A stretch of 5,721 nucleotides of DNA from Ruminococcaceae bacterium UBA5397 (GTDB lineage: Bacteria > Bacillota > Clostridia > Oscillospirales > Acutalibacteraceae): NCBI GenBank assembly GCA_002411615.1, contig DHOF01000109.1, positions 3,966-9,686 of the forward strand. The letters run 5' to 3'. Positions 1 to 5,718 of the stretch are shown in pieces (the stretch's first letter is position 1; each line of letters starts with the position of its first letter). The notes beneath the pieces were generated by a model. The model saw nothing but the letters and a program-made list of their open reading frames with translations, made no database searches and was not told the DNA's origin. The position numbers and the translations under genes were made by a program.

Positions 1-284
1 ATGAGAAAAATTCTGCATTCATAAACGGCGGCAACACAAAGAAAAGTAACAGTCGCCATCAAAATGAAATTCATTGTTGTCCATATCAATAAGCAATTCA
101 GAAGACAAAGCAGGAGAAAAGCCAAAAGAAAATAGACGGTCATCTGCTTTTTATAAATCACAGTACATTTCTTTTTGCAATGTACGCAAAAAAAGCTTTT
201 TTCTCTTAAAAGTTTTTTTCTTTCCTTCAGGGTAAATTCCGTTCCACAATAAGGACAAAATTTATGGTTCTTTTTTGTCATCAT
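1..284 (-). CDS. Partial zinc-ribbon membrane protein (C-terminus off the left edge)
   Basis: I do not recognise a named gene. About 94 residues are visible, beginning MMTKKNHKFCPYCG. Cysteines C10, C13, C33 and C36 form two CxxC knuckles separated by 19 residues (CPYC and CVHC), a typical zinc-ribbon layout. Two hydrophobic stretches follow, at about residues 49-70 and 72-88, and look like a membrane hairpin. Extra cysteines lie at 40, 60, 64, 83 and 90. The start at 284 is chosen because GGAGAG (300-295) lies 10 nt upstream; a second ATG follows directly at 281. The gene overlaps the end of the upstream gene by 23 nt in another frame, which suggests translational coupling. Knuckle spacing and helix layout match the neighbour at 262-897, so the two are probably paralogues. 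Function is unknown; metal binding and membrane location are inferences. Confidence 0.75.
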   Translation of the reverse strand, partial: MMTKKNHKFCPYCGTEFTLKERKKLLREKSFFCVHCKKKCTVIYKKQMTVYFLLAFLLLCLLNCLLIWTTMNFILMATVTFLCVAAVYECRIFL

Positions 285-897
285 TTTTCATGTACTCTCC
301 ATAAGGATTCTGCATCTGTCGGCGAATTGTCTCATCCTGAAAAGTATGATCTACTTTTTGTCGATAATGACGAGGCAAACTAGGCTTTATTTTTGCAGAA
401 TCTGCTTCTTCAATAGGACTCATTTGAATGGTTTCTTGCGATTCATTTTTTTCTTCTGGTTCCGGAAGAATAATCGAATCCATCTGTTTTGTAAATCCGG
501 ATTCTTCCTCATTATGAGGCTGTTCTTTCTCTTCCAGATAAAGTTGTTCCGGATTAATTGATTCCGAATGATAAACTTTTCTGTGCCGCCTAATAATCGG
601 ACGTTCCAAATGAATCGTAAAACTGCTCAGCAAAAAGAAAAGCAAGAACAAAAGAATTACCGCAAAAACCAGCCAAAATGTAATATGATTTAAAATCAAC
701 CCAAAAACAATAAAAAGCAGAGCAGAAACAGCGACTGCAATGATTGCCAAAATACGCGTAAAAGGCTCTACAATAATATTAGAAATTCCATTACAGGCTG
801 TACAACGATATTCGCCTTCCCTTTTTAATGTCCATGCCAGAAAAAAATTTAGTTTTTTCCCGCAGTATGGACATTTTGCCCGGTGTAAAGTTGCCAT
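262..897 (-). CDS. Zinc-ribbon membrane protein with acidic cytoplasmic tail
   Basis: This 211-residue protein has no name I recognise. Residues 9-35 hold a zinc ribbon (CPYC at 9-12, CTAC at 32-35). Two strongly hydrophobic helices follow at about 47-70 and 72-95, joined by a turn of only a few residues. After the second helix comes a basic patch (residues 99-107, RPIIRRHRK), which by the positive-inside rule puts both ends in the cytoplasm. Residues 112-166 are rich in Glu, Ser and Gln and probably disordered. The last 40 residues are mixed basic and polar. The start is supported by AAGGAGAG about 9 nt upstream. It lies 52 bp below remB with no clear terminator or promoter between, so it may be the distal part of that operon. 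The ribbon spacing resembles small CXXC-x20-CXXC membrane proteins of Firmicutes, but here 19 residues separate the pairs. A sensing or scaffolding role is only a guess. Confidence 0.8.
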   Translation of the reverse strand: MATLHRAKCPYCGKKLNFFLAWTLKREGEYRCTACNGISNIIVEPFTRILAIIAVAVSALLFIVFGLILNHITFWLVFAVILLFLLFFLLSSFTIHLERPIIRRHRKVYHSESINPEQLYLEEKEQPHNEEESGFTKQMDSIILPEPEEKNESQETIQMSPIEEADSAKIKPSLPRHYRQKVDHTFQDETIRRQMQNPYGEYMKNDDKKEP

Positions 898-949
898 AAA
901 ACTGTTCTCTCCTTTTAATTGCTTTGAATATTTGCCAATTTTATAAACT

Positions 950-1228
950 CTAACTGTCTTTTAGAGATTCCATTCTCTTCAAAAGAGTTGCCGAATTCAG
1001 CTGAGACAGATAGATCACTTCTTCAAAATCAATTTTTTTGTTTTTCTTTCTGCTGCACAGAACAAAACTTTTTGGAAGCTCCTGTGAAACAGTAACAATA
1101 TGATTTTGCTTTTCCTTTTCTGTAAGCATCTCTCTTGTAATTTTAGAAACGGTACAGACATCCAAATCAAAAATACCGACAATCTCTTTGCTGTGAATAA
1201 TCGTATTTTGTCCTAAATGGAGGTACAT
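950..1228 (-). CDS. remB: RemB/YaaB-like DNA-binding regulator (RemA family, DUF370)
   Basis: The 92-residue product begins [20 protein letters not shown], the hallmark start of the RemB/YaaB family, and carries the family's PKSFVL (52-57) and YLSQLNSATLLKR (73-85) blocks. RemA-like proteins of Bacillus subtilis activate biofilm-matrix genes, and RemA is a ring-forming DNA-binding protein; the specific targets here cannot be read from the sequence. It is about ten residues longer than I recall for B. subtilis RemB, the extra length being a Lys-rich stretch (60-65) before the YLS block. Its start overlaps the end of recF by 16 nt, and an AAGGA sequence lies 10 nt upstream inside recF, so it should be translated from the recF message. 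Position directly after recF is standard for this family in Firmicute origin regions. Confidence 0.9.
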   Translation of the reverse strand: MYLHLGQNTIIHSKEIVGIFDLDVCTVSKITREMLTEKEKQNHIVTVSQELPKSFVLCSRKKNKKIDFEEVIYLSQLNSATLLKRMESLKDS

Positions 1229-2301
1229 TCTGCTTTTTTCCTTTCCAAAGTTCCATTTTCTACCTGAAAAAGAAATCCATTTTTCAGATTTTTTGCCTGT
1301 CCGGGGTCACAGCAAGTGATGATGACCTGACAGTCTGAAAGATGATTCAAAAGATATTCCTGTCTGGTATGGTCCAGTTCACTTAAAACATCGTCAAGAA
1401 GAATGATCGGTTTTTCTCCGGAATATTGTTTTAAAAGGGCAGCTTCCGCCAGTTTCAAAGAAAGAACCACGCTTCTCTTTTGTCCCTGAGAAGCAAATAT
1501 CCTCACATTTTTGCCATCCAAAAAAATTTCCAGATCATCCCGATGAGGGCCGCAGGTGGTATATCCAACCTTAAAATCTTGTTTTCTGTTTTTTAAGAGT
1601 GCCTCCAAAAGATTTTCAGCACTTCTCTTATATTGAACTTTAAGGGATTCTTTTCCGCTGCTGAGTCCTTCATAAATCTCAGAAAGAGAATTTTTCATGG
1701 ATTCTACATAGGATTCTCTCTCTTTTATTATAATCTCTCCATCTGTCGAAAGACGTTCATCCCAAATTGAAATGGTATCCAGAAGTTCCGGATGGCGAAA
1801 AGAATCTTTTAAAAGCGCATTTCTTTGATCGAGCGTTCTGGAATAACGATTGAGAATCCGCACATATCCAGGTCTAATCTGACAAATTGCCGCATCCAAA
1901 AAATTGCGGCGCAGATTTGGACCCTCTCGCACAAGTGAGATATGTTCGGGAGAAAAAATCACTGCTCCAATTTTTCCAACGAGAAGTCCAGGGGAACGAA
2001 GAAAAATTCCATTGAGAAATGCTTGTCTCTTCTTTTTTAAAATTTTGATTTCAGCAGTCTGCTCCCGCTCTTCACTGTAAAAATGAAGCGTTAAAGAAGC
2101 TTGCTGCTCTCCATAAGAGATCAATTCAGAATCCTTTACTCCACGAAAACTTTTTCCTCCGGTAAAAAGCCATAAAGCTTCCAGAAGATTTGTTTTTCCC
2201 TGCGCATTTTTCCCATAGAGAACATTGACCCCTTCACCAGGAACAAATAAGTCTGATGATAGATTTCGATAATGTTCTGTTTTTAGGGAAAGAACCTTCA
2301 C
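1213..2301 (-). CDS. recF: DNA replication and repair protein RecF
   Basis: This SMC-like ABC-type ATPase helps load RecA at single-strand gaps with RecO and RecR. All motifs are present in 362 residues, a normal length: Walker A GKNAQGKT (30-37), GPHRDD (251-256), the ABC signature SQGQKRS (271-277), Walker B ending LLDD (301-304) and the D-loop SELD (307-310). The start codon is GTG at 2301, with GAGGTG 8 nt upstream. Its first bases overlap the rlbA stop as GTGA, a 4-nt overlap typical of coupled translation. The 3' end overlaps remB by 16 nt. No damage or missing catalytic residue is visible. Confidence 0.98.
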   Translation of the reverse strand: MKVLSLKTEHYRNLSSDLFVPGEGVNVLYGKNAQGKTNLLEALWLFTGGKSFRGVKDSELISYGEQQASLTLHFYSEEREQTAEIKILKKKRQAFLNGIFLRSPGLLVGKIGAVIFSPEHISLVREGPNLRRNFLDAAICQIRPGYVRILNRYSRTLDQRNALLKDSFRHPELLDTISIWDERLSTDGEIIIKERESYVESMKNSLSEIYEGLSSGKESLKVQYKRSAENLLEALLKNRKQDFKVGYTTCGPHRDDLEIFLDGKNVRIFASQGQKRSVVLSLKLAEAALLKQYSGEKPIILLDDVLSELDHTRQEYLLNHLSDCQVIITCCDPGQAKNLKNGFLFQVENGTLERKKAECTSI

Positions 2302-2519
2302 TTTTCACACACCTCATAAAGATTTTCTTGAAACTCTACCATATCTCCTAAGTGAAGCTTTTTTCCGCGCATTGTACAAATCTCATGATTAACAGAGACT
2401 TCTCCGTTTTGAATCAAATATTTTGCGCGGCCTCCGGTATCAACTGCTCCCACAAATTTTAAAAGGGAATCCAACCTGATGAAAGGGGTATCAATCGGGA
2501 CTAATTTTTTTTGGGTCAT
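2298..2519 (-). CDS. rlbA: S4-domain RNA-binding protein RlbA/YaaA
   Basis: This small protein (73 residues from the start chosen here) is mostly one S4 RNA-binding domain, about residues 14-68. Its core includes [20 protein letters not shown] (14-33) and the following [12 protein letters not shown] (35-46). The family lies between dnaN and recF in many Firmicutes and is thought to act in ribosome or RNA binding; its exact role is not settled. An in-frame GTG at 2525 would add two residues, but the GAGG motif is only 1 nt from that GTG and 7 nt from the ATG at 2519, so the ATG is preferred. The gene starts 14 nt after dnaN, with its ribosome site in that gap, and its stop overlaps the recF start. 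Confidence 0.93.
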   Translation of the reverse strand: MTQKKLVPIDTPFIRLDSLLKFVGAVDTGGRAKYLIQNGEVSVNHEICTMRGKKLHLGDMVEFQENLYEVCEK

Positions 2520-2533
2520 CTTCACGCCTCTTC

Positions 2534-3637
2534 TTATTCAGACTTCATACGAACCGGCAAAACCAAGAACAGAAAACTATTTCCCTCAACCGGAACTACC
2601 TTCATAGGAGAAAGCGGACCGCAGAGCTGAATTTTTACCAAGTCGCTGTCCACATTGCGCAGAGCATCAAGGAGATAACGATTATTAAAGCCCATATCCA
2701 TAGAATCTCCCTCAATTTCTGCCGAAAACTGATCGCTTGCACGGCCGAGCGGAGTGGAACAGGAAAGTCTGATTTCGTTATTTTCAAAAATGCAGTGCAG
2801 TGGACTCTTAAGACGATCCGTGATCACAAGAGAAACACGTTCGACGCTGTCAATAAACTCACGTGTCTTTACTTTGATTTCACAGGTGCTGTTTGCTGGA
2901 ATCGCAGCGCGGTAATCAAGGAAAGAGCCTTCCAACAGACGGGAAATCACTGTATAATTACCAATTTTTGAAAGAATATGACGGCTTCCGACAAGCAGTT
3001 CCGCTTCGCTGTCATCATCCGGTAAAAGTTTCATAATTTCCTGCAGCGTCTTTCCAGGAACAACAAAGTTCATCTCTTCTTCTCCGCGAACTGCTTCTTC
3101 CCGCATGGCAAGACGATATCCATCAACGGAGACAAGACGGAGTTTTCCTTCACTCAAATCAAAAAGGGTACCGGTATGAACTGGTTTTGCATCATTTTCA
3201 GAAACTGCAAAAATAGTCTGCCTAATCATACTTTTCAAAACAGAAGAGCCAATCTTAATGCTTTTCTCTTCTGAGAGAGAAGGCAGCTCCGGATATTCTT
3301 CCGCCGGGATTCCCACGATTGAAAAATCACTTTGTCCGCTTTTAATAGAAGTGACATTGTGATCGTCAATTTCTACGTGGACACCGTCGTCCGGTAAGCG
3401 GCGAACAATATCGCCGAATAATTTTGCAGAGAGAACGATTTCTCCGGGTTCCGATACTGTTGCAGAAATTTCGGTTGTCATACCGAGTTCCAAATCATAA
3501 CCGCAGAGAAAAATAGAAGTACTTTTTGCTTTTAAGAAGATTCCTTCCAGAGCAGGAATCGAACTTTTTACGGAAACAGCTCGTTGAATATTTGAGACAG
3601 CTTCCACAAGCTTTTGTTTTTCGCAGGTGAATTTCAT
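2534..3637 (-). CDS. dnaN: DNA polymerase III sliding clamp, beta subunit
   Basis: DnaN forms the ring-shaped clamp that tethers the replicative polymerase and other client proteins to DNA. The 367-residue length fits three clamp domains of about 120 residues each. Recognisable blocks are the domain-2 VDGYRLA (171-177), [15 protein letters not shown] (233-247), NNRYLLDAL (318-326) and the C-terminal LPVRM (360-364), which forms part of the client-binding pocket in this family. The C-terminus extends three residues (KSE) beyond that motif. GGAGG lies 8 nt before the ATG. The upstream 328 bp is the putative origin, and I see no convincing dnaN promoter there, so transcription may come through from dnaA or from a weak promoter among the A-tracts. 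Confidence 0.98.
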   Translation of the reverse strand: MKFTCEKQKLVEAVSNIQRAVSVKSSIPALEGIFLKAKSTSIFLCGYDLELGMTTEISATVSEPGEIVLSAKLFGDIVRRLPDDGVHVEIDDHNVTSIKSGQSDFSIVGIPAEEYPELPSLSEEKSIKIGSSVLKSMIRQTIFAVSENDAKPVHTGTLFDLSEGKLRLVSVDGYRLAMREEAVRGEEEMNFVVPGKTLQEIMKLLPDDDSEAELLVGSRHILSKIGNYTVISRLLEGSFLDYRAAIPANSTCEIKVKTREFIDSVERVSLVITDRLKSPLHCIFENNEIRLSCSTPLGRASDQFSAEIEGDSMDMGFNNRYLLDALRNVDSDLVKIQLCGPLSPMKVVPVEGNSFLFLVLPVRMKSE

Positions 3638-3680
3638 GAAGAAAGCCTCCGTTTAAGATAATCATTCTTTTCTATTCATT

Positions 3681-3722
3681 TAATTTTAGTAAAAGAAGTA
3701 GGGGCGGTTGATTTGTGGAAAG
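3681..3722 (-). promoter_or_regulatory. Basal unwinding element: DnaA box, GC-rich spacer and DnaA-trios
   Basis: On the minus strand, reading toward dnaN, a DnaA box CTTTCCACA (3722-3714) is followed by a GC-rich run CCGCCCC (3707-3701). Then come the triplets CTA, CTT, CTT, TTA and CTA (3701-3687), one miss (AAA, 3686-3684) and TTA (3683-3681). On the opposite strand these read 3'-GAT-GAA-GAA-AAT-GAT-5', which fits the DnaA-trio motif 3'-(G/A)A(T/A)-5' described for B. subtilis. Order and orientation match the known box, GC-rich, trio arrangement at which DnaA loads onto one strand and opens the duplex. The box has two mismatches to TTATNCACA. Confidence 0.7.
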
Positions 3723-3790
3723 TCAGAAGAAATCCAGATGACAGCTGAATTTCTTGGAGTTACTTTTTTAAAATCAGCCGGTAGAAGAAA

Positions 3791-3799
3791 TGTGGACAA
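3791..3799 (-). promoter_or_regulatory. DnaA box, TTGTCCACA
   Basis: Minus-strand TTGTCCACA differs from TTATCCACA only at position 3. It is one of the two best matches in the window. It has the same orientation as the box beside the trios and lies 77 bp from it on the dnaA side. Confidence 0.7.
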
Positions 3800-3828
3800 A
3801 GTTTAAAAACTGCAAATAAAAAATAAAC

Positions 3829-3849
3829 GGTGGAAAATGGTGTGGGGAA
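3829..3849 (-). promoter_or_regulatory. Two weak tandem DnaA boxes
   Basis: Minus-strand TTCCCCACA (3849-3841) and TTTTCCACC (3837-3829) each have two mismatches to TTATNCACA. They share orientation and are offset by 12 bp, close to one helical turn. Individually weak, they are listed because of their clustering with the better boxes. Confidence 0.45.
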
Positions 3850-3872
3850 AGTTAAAAAAAAGTTTAGAAATC

Positions 3873-3881
3873 TGTGAAAAG
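3873..3881 (-). promoter_or_regulatory. Weak DnaA box, CTTTTCACA
   Basis: Minus-strand CTTTTCACA has two mismatches to TTATNCACA. It lies within a longer imperfect repeat shared with the trio-adjacent box: 14 of 17 positions are identical between 3873-3889 and 3714-3730. Confidence 0.45.
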
Positions 3882-3902
3882 TTGGAAGAGGACTTTTTCC
3901 TG

Positions 3903-3922
3903 TTTTTCACAGGGTATTAACA
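3903..3922 (+). promoter_or_regulatory. Plus-strand DnaA box pair, 11 bp apart
   Basis: TTTTTCACA (3903-3911) has one mismatch to TTATNCACA, and GTATTAACA (3914-3922) has two. They are offset by 11 bp, each ending inside a direct repeat ACAGGGT (3909-3915 and 3920-3926). They face opposite to the other boxes and lie just after the dnaA stop codon. Confidence 0.5.
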
Positions 3923-3965
3923 GGGTTCTACAGATTTTAAACTAGTTTTTAGCAGAGAAAAAAAT

Positions 3966-5276
3966 TCATCGGTCGCGGATATTTTTAATAATATCGTTGA
4001 CCGTAGCTTTAAATTGATTGTTTTTTTCTTGATTTTTTTCGACTTGCTGAATTGCGTAAACTACAGTAGAATGATCTCTTCCTCCAAATTCATCGCCGAT
4101 TTGAGAAGTGGACATTCCAAGAACTTCCTTAATCACATACATGGCAACCTGGCGTGCTTTGCTGATATTGGAATTTCTCTTTCCGGAACGAATATCTTCC
4201 GGTACGGCTCCATAAGTTCTTGCCACTTCGTCGATAATTTTTTCGACGGTGACGGAAACCGGCTGAGAATTTGTGATAATATCACTAATAGCAGCTCTTG
4301 CAGTCGAAATATTCGGCGGCACGTCAATGATGGAATATGCTTTCATCTTTTTGACGGCGCCTTCCAGCTGACGAATATTGCTTTTGAGTTGATTTGCAAT
4401 ATATTCCTCTACCGTATCGTCAAGATGAATATCTAATAGCTCCTCTTTGCGCTTGATGATTGCAATTCGGGTTTCAAAATCAGGCGGCTGAATATCTGCT
4501 GTTAGTCCCCATTCGAAACGGCTGCGCAGACGATCCTCCAAAGTTGCAATTTCTTTTGGAGGACGATCGCTCGTTAGAACAATCTGTTTTTTTGACTCAT
4601 AAAGGGTATTAAAGGTATGGAAGAATTCTTCCTGTGTAGATTCCTTGCCGGCAATAAACTGAATATCATCGACCAGAAGGATATCTGCATTGCGATAAAA
4701 ATTATGAAACTGAGCCGTATTTCCGCGGCGGATCGCCTCAATCAGTTCATTGGTAAAATCGTCACCCTTTATGTAAAGAATGTTCATTTCCGGATGATCT
4801 TTTTTGATTCGGTTACAGATTGCATAGAGCAAATGTGTTTTTCCAAGTCCGGAATTTCCATAAATAAAAAGCGGATTATAGCGGGAGGCCGGCTGAGTCG
4901 CAACTGCCATACAGGCAGCATGGGCAAATTTATTGCTGGAACCAACAATAAAGGATTCAAATGTATATTCATAATCATCCATCGGAAGCTTGTCCTCTTG
5001 TGGCTTTGCTTCTTTTATCTCGTCGGGAGTCTGAAGATCAAGATTAATGGTTTGTCCGTTAAAGACCTGCTGAAAAGCGTCCTTTAAAAGATCCGCATAA
5101 TAATGCAGAATTGTTTGTTTATGAAATTCATTTGGAACTTTCAGCGTGGCAGTTCCCGTTGAAAAATCAAGATTGATTGGTTCAATTCGGCTGATCCACG
5201 TTGTATAGGCTACTTCGGTAATTTGGGAACGACAATAATTACAGATCAATTCCCAGGTTTCGGGTGTAAAATCCAT
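3966..5276 (-). CDS. dnaA: Chromosomal replication initiator DnaA
   Basis: DnaA binds origin boxes, oligomerises with ATP and opens the duplex. From the chosen start it has 436 residues: domain I about 1-80, a short linker to about 103, the AAA+ domain from YTFESFIVG (104-112), and domain IV from about 345. Visible motifs are Walker A GNSGLGKT (140-147), Walker B ILLVDD (199-204), sensor I around LTSD (234-237), the likely arginine finger R253 in RSRFEWG, sensor II R302 in NIRQLEG, and the DNA-binding signature GGRDHSTV (398-405). The frame stays open for 28 codons upstream, to 5360. The ATG at 5276 is preferred because the protein then begins MDFTPETWELI, as DnaA proteins do, and GGAGG lies 11 nt upstream. 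The basic arm before domain IV's helices reads GKRNSNISKARQ, with Ala where many relatives have Pro (PRQ). It lies beside the putative origin and diverges from rpmH. Confidence 0.98.
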   Translation of the reverse strand: MDFTPETWELICNYCRSQITEVAYTTWISRIEPINLDFSTGTATLKVPNEFHKQTILHYYADLLKDAFQQVFNGQTINLDLQTPDEIKEAKPQEDKLPMDDYEYTFESFIVGSSNKFAHAACMAVATQPASRYNPLFIYGNSGLGKTHLLYAICNRIKKDHPEMNILYIKGDDFTNELIEAIRRGNTAQFHNFYRNADILLVDDIQFIAGKESTQEEFFHTFNTLYESKKQIVLTSDRPPKEIATLEDRLRSRFEWGLTADIQPPDFETRIAIIKRKEELLDIHLDDTVEEYIANQLKSNIRQLEGAVKKMKAYSIIDVPPNISTARAAISDIITNSQPVSVTVEKIIDEVARTYGAVPEDIRSGKRNSNISKARQVAMYVIKEVLGMSTSQIGDEFGGRDHSTVVYAIQQVEKNQEKNNQFKATVNDIIKNIRDR

Positions 5277-5350
5277 TCGATTTTTTTCCTCCGTATACTT
5301 CGTAAGGCGGAAAATTGCCATTACATTTAAATATATTAATACACTTTTAT

Positions 5351-5379
5351 ATCCTACCATAAATTTGGTCAGTTTGCAA
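5351..5379 (-). promoter_or_regulatory. Candidate dnaA promoter
   Basis: On the minus strand, TTGCAA (5379-5374) is followed after 17 bp by TAGGAT (5356-5351), which is preceded by TG one base before the -10, an extended -10 pattern. Each hexamer has two mismatches to the sigma-A consensus. Transcription would start near 5344, giving a leader of about 70 nt. An alternative -10, TATAAA (5351-5346), lacks a well-spaced -35. The site overlaps the dyad at 5359-5385. Confidence 0.45.
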
Positions 5380-5385
5380 ATTTAT
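5359..5385. repeat. Inverted repeat with 9-bp arms over the dnaA promoter
   Basis: ATAAATTTG (5359-5367) and CAAATTTAT (5377-5385) are exact reverse complements with a 9-bp spacer. The dyad covers the -35 and spacer of the candidate dnaA promoter, so it could be an operator. The arms are AT-rich, which raises the odds of chance symmetry. Confidence 0.55.
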
Positions 5386-5400
5386 TGCTGGGTTTTTCTG

Positions 5401-5418
5401 TTTTCGAAATTTCGAAAA
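5401..5418. repeat. Perfect 18-bp palindrome, TTTTCGAAATTTCGAAAA
   Basis: The sequence equals its own reverse complement over all 18 bases and contains TTCGAA twice. It lies about 20 bp upstream of the candidate dnaA -35 and about 95 bp upstream of the rpmH -35. It may be a repressor or activator site. I could not match it to a named regulator: it lacks the GAAC-N4-GTTC LexA pattern and fits the Spo0A box poorly. Confidence 0.6.
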
Positions 5419-5512
5419 GATCAATTTATTTTGCTATTTTTTGTATTATTTGGAGAAAAAATTTCTAATCATTAAAAAAAATTTTCTTTTTTATTCAATT
5501 GTATGATTTTGC

Positions 5513-5542
5513 TTGACAGGCTCTTGCATTTTACGTTATAAT
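5513..5542 (+). promoter_or_regulatory. rpmH promoter (sigma-A type)
   Basis: TTGACA (5513-5518) and TATAAT (5537-5542) are both perfect sigma-A hexamers, separated by 18 bp. Transcription should start near 5549-5550, giving a leader of about 35 nt to rpmH. This is the strongest promoter in the window, as expected for a ribosomal protein gene. Confidence 0.9.
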
Positions 5543-5555
5543 TCTAAATTGCAAG
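5523..5555. repeat. Imperfect inverted repeat flanking the rpmH -10
   Basis: CTTGCATTTT (5523-5532) and AAATTGCAAG (5546-5555) are reverse complements at 9 of 10 positions, around a 13-bp centre that contains the -10 box. One arm lies in the promoter spacer and the other at the expected transcription start. It may be an operator or a chance dyad. Confidence 0.4.
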
Positions 5556-5568
5556 GTTTATACCCGAA

Positions 5569-5574
5569 AGGAGG
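5569..5574 (+). promoter_or_regulatory. rpmH ribosome binding site
   Basis: AGGAGG, a full Shine-Dalgarno core, lies 9 nt before the rpmH ATG. Confidence 0.9.
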
Positions 5575-5583
5575 GTTTTTAAA

Positions 5584-5718
5584 ATGCTTAGAACCTATCA
5601 GCCTAAGAAACTCCATCGTCAGAAGGAGCATGGCTTTCGGAAAAGAATGTCTACAAAAAATGGCCGCAAGGTACTTTCCCGCCGTCGTGCAAAAGGCCGG
5701 AAGAGCCTGTCCTATTAA
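5584..5718 (+). CDS. rpmH: 50S ribosomal protein L34
   Basis: The 44-residue, highly basic product begins [20 protein letters not shown] and continues with the family core [20 protein letters not shown] (21-40), which identifies L34 of the large ribosomal subunit. The length is the usual one. It is read away from dnaA, from its own strong promoter, and ends in tandem stops (TAA TGA). In most bacteria rnpA follows; it would lie just beyond the right edge. The start is fixed by the strong ribosome site and the conserved N-terminus. Confidence 0.98.
   Translation: MLRTYQPKKLHRQKEHGFRKRMSTKNGRKVLSRRRAKGRKSLSY

Larger units (their letters stand above)
3638..3965. other. oriC: Putative chromosomal replication origin (oriC), dnaA-dnaN intergenic region
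   Basis: This 328-bp non-coding stretch holds at least six near-matches to the DnaA box (TTATNCACA), most with the TTNTCCACA side on the minus strand. At the dnaN-proximal end lie a box, a G-rich run and DnaA-trio triplets, followed by AT-rich DNA (3661-3700). In B. subtilis the unwinding site also lies between dnaA and dnaN. The gene-strand switch around dnaA agrees with bidirectional replication from here. No box matches the consensus perfectly, so the assignment rests on clustering, the trio arrangement and gene context. There are no open frames of note inside it. Confidence 0.85.

Noticed and set aside
346..946. Plus-strand open frames opposite the zinc-ribbon gene (346-561 and 740-946)
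   Set aside because: They are antisense to a well-supported gene with a ribosome site, and their Phe-rich composition comes from reading A-rich coding DNA backwards.
2520..2525. GTG start for rlbA at 2525
   Set aside because: The GAGG motif would be only 1 nt away; the ATG at 2519 has a 7-nt spacing.
3683..3688. TAAAAT as a -10 for a dnaN promoter
   Set aside because: No acceptable -35 at 16-18 bp, and the bases fall within or next to the DnaA-trios.
3899..3913. Hairpin CCTGT-N5-ACAGG as a dnaA terminator
   Set aside because: It has only 5-bp arms and no T-tract after it in the dnaA direction; it is better explained by the DnaA-box-like sequence.
3939..3948. AAACTAGTTT palindrome
   Set aside because: A 10-bp AT-rich palindrome is easily expected by chance and lacks context.
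4133..4978. Minus-strand alternate-frame open frames within dnaA (4133-4327 and 4784-4978)
   Set aside because: They lie wholly inside dnaA in another frame and show no independent coding evidence.
4014..5087. Plus-strand open frames opposite dnaA (4014-4436 and 4617-5087)
   Set aside because: They are antisense shadows of dnaA, with no ribosome site or recognisable domains and a cysteine/isoleucine-rich composition.
5277..5360. In-frame N-terminal extension of dnaA by 28 codons
   Set aside because: The extra residues do not resemble DnaA, no ribosome site precedes the ATG at 5360, and that ATG lies within the candidate promoter. The start at 5276 gives a standard DnaA N-terminus.
5397..5418. 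Spo0A boxes within the 18-bp palindrome
   Set aside because: The best match to TTTGTCGAA has two mismatches, including the key G before TCGAA, so the assignment is not supported.
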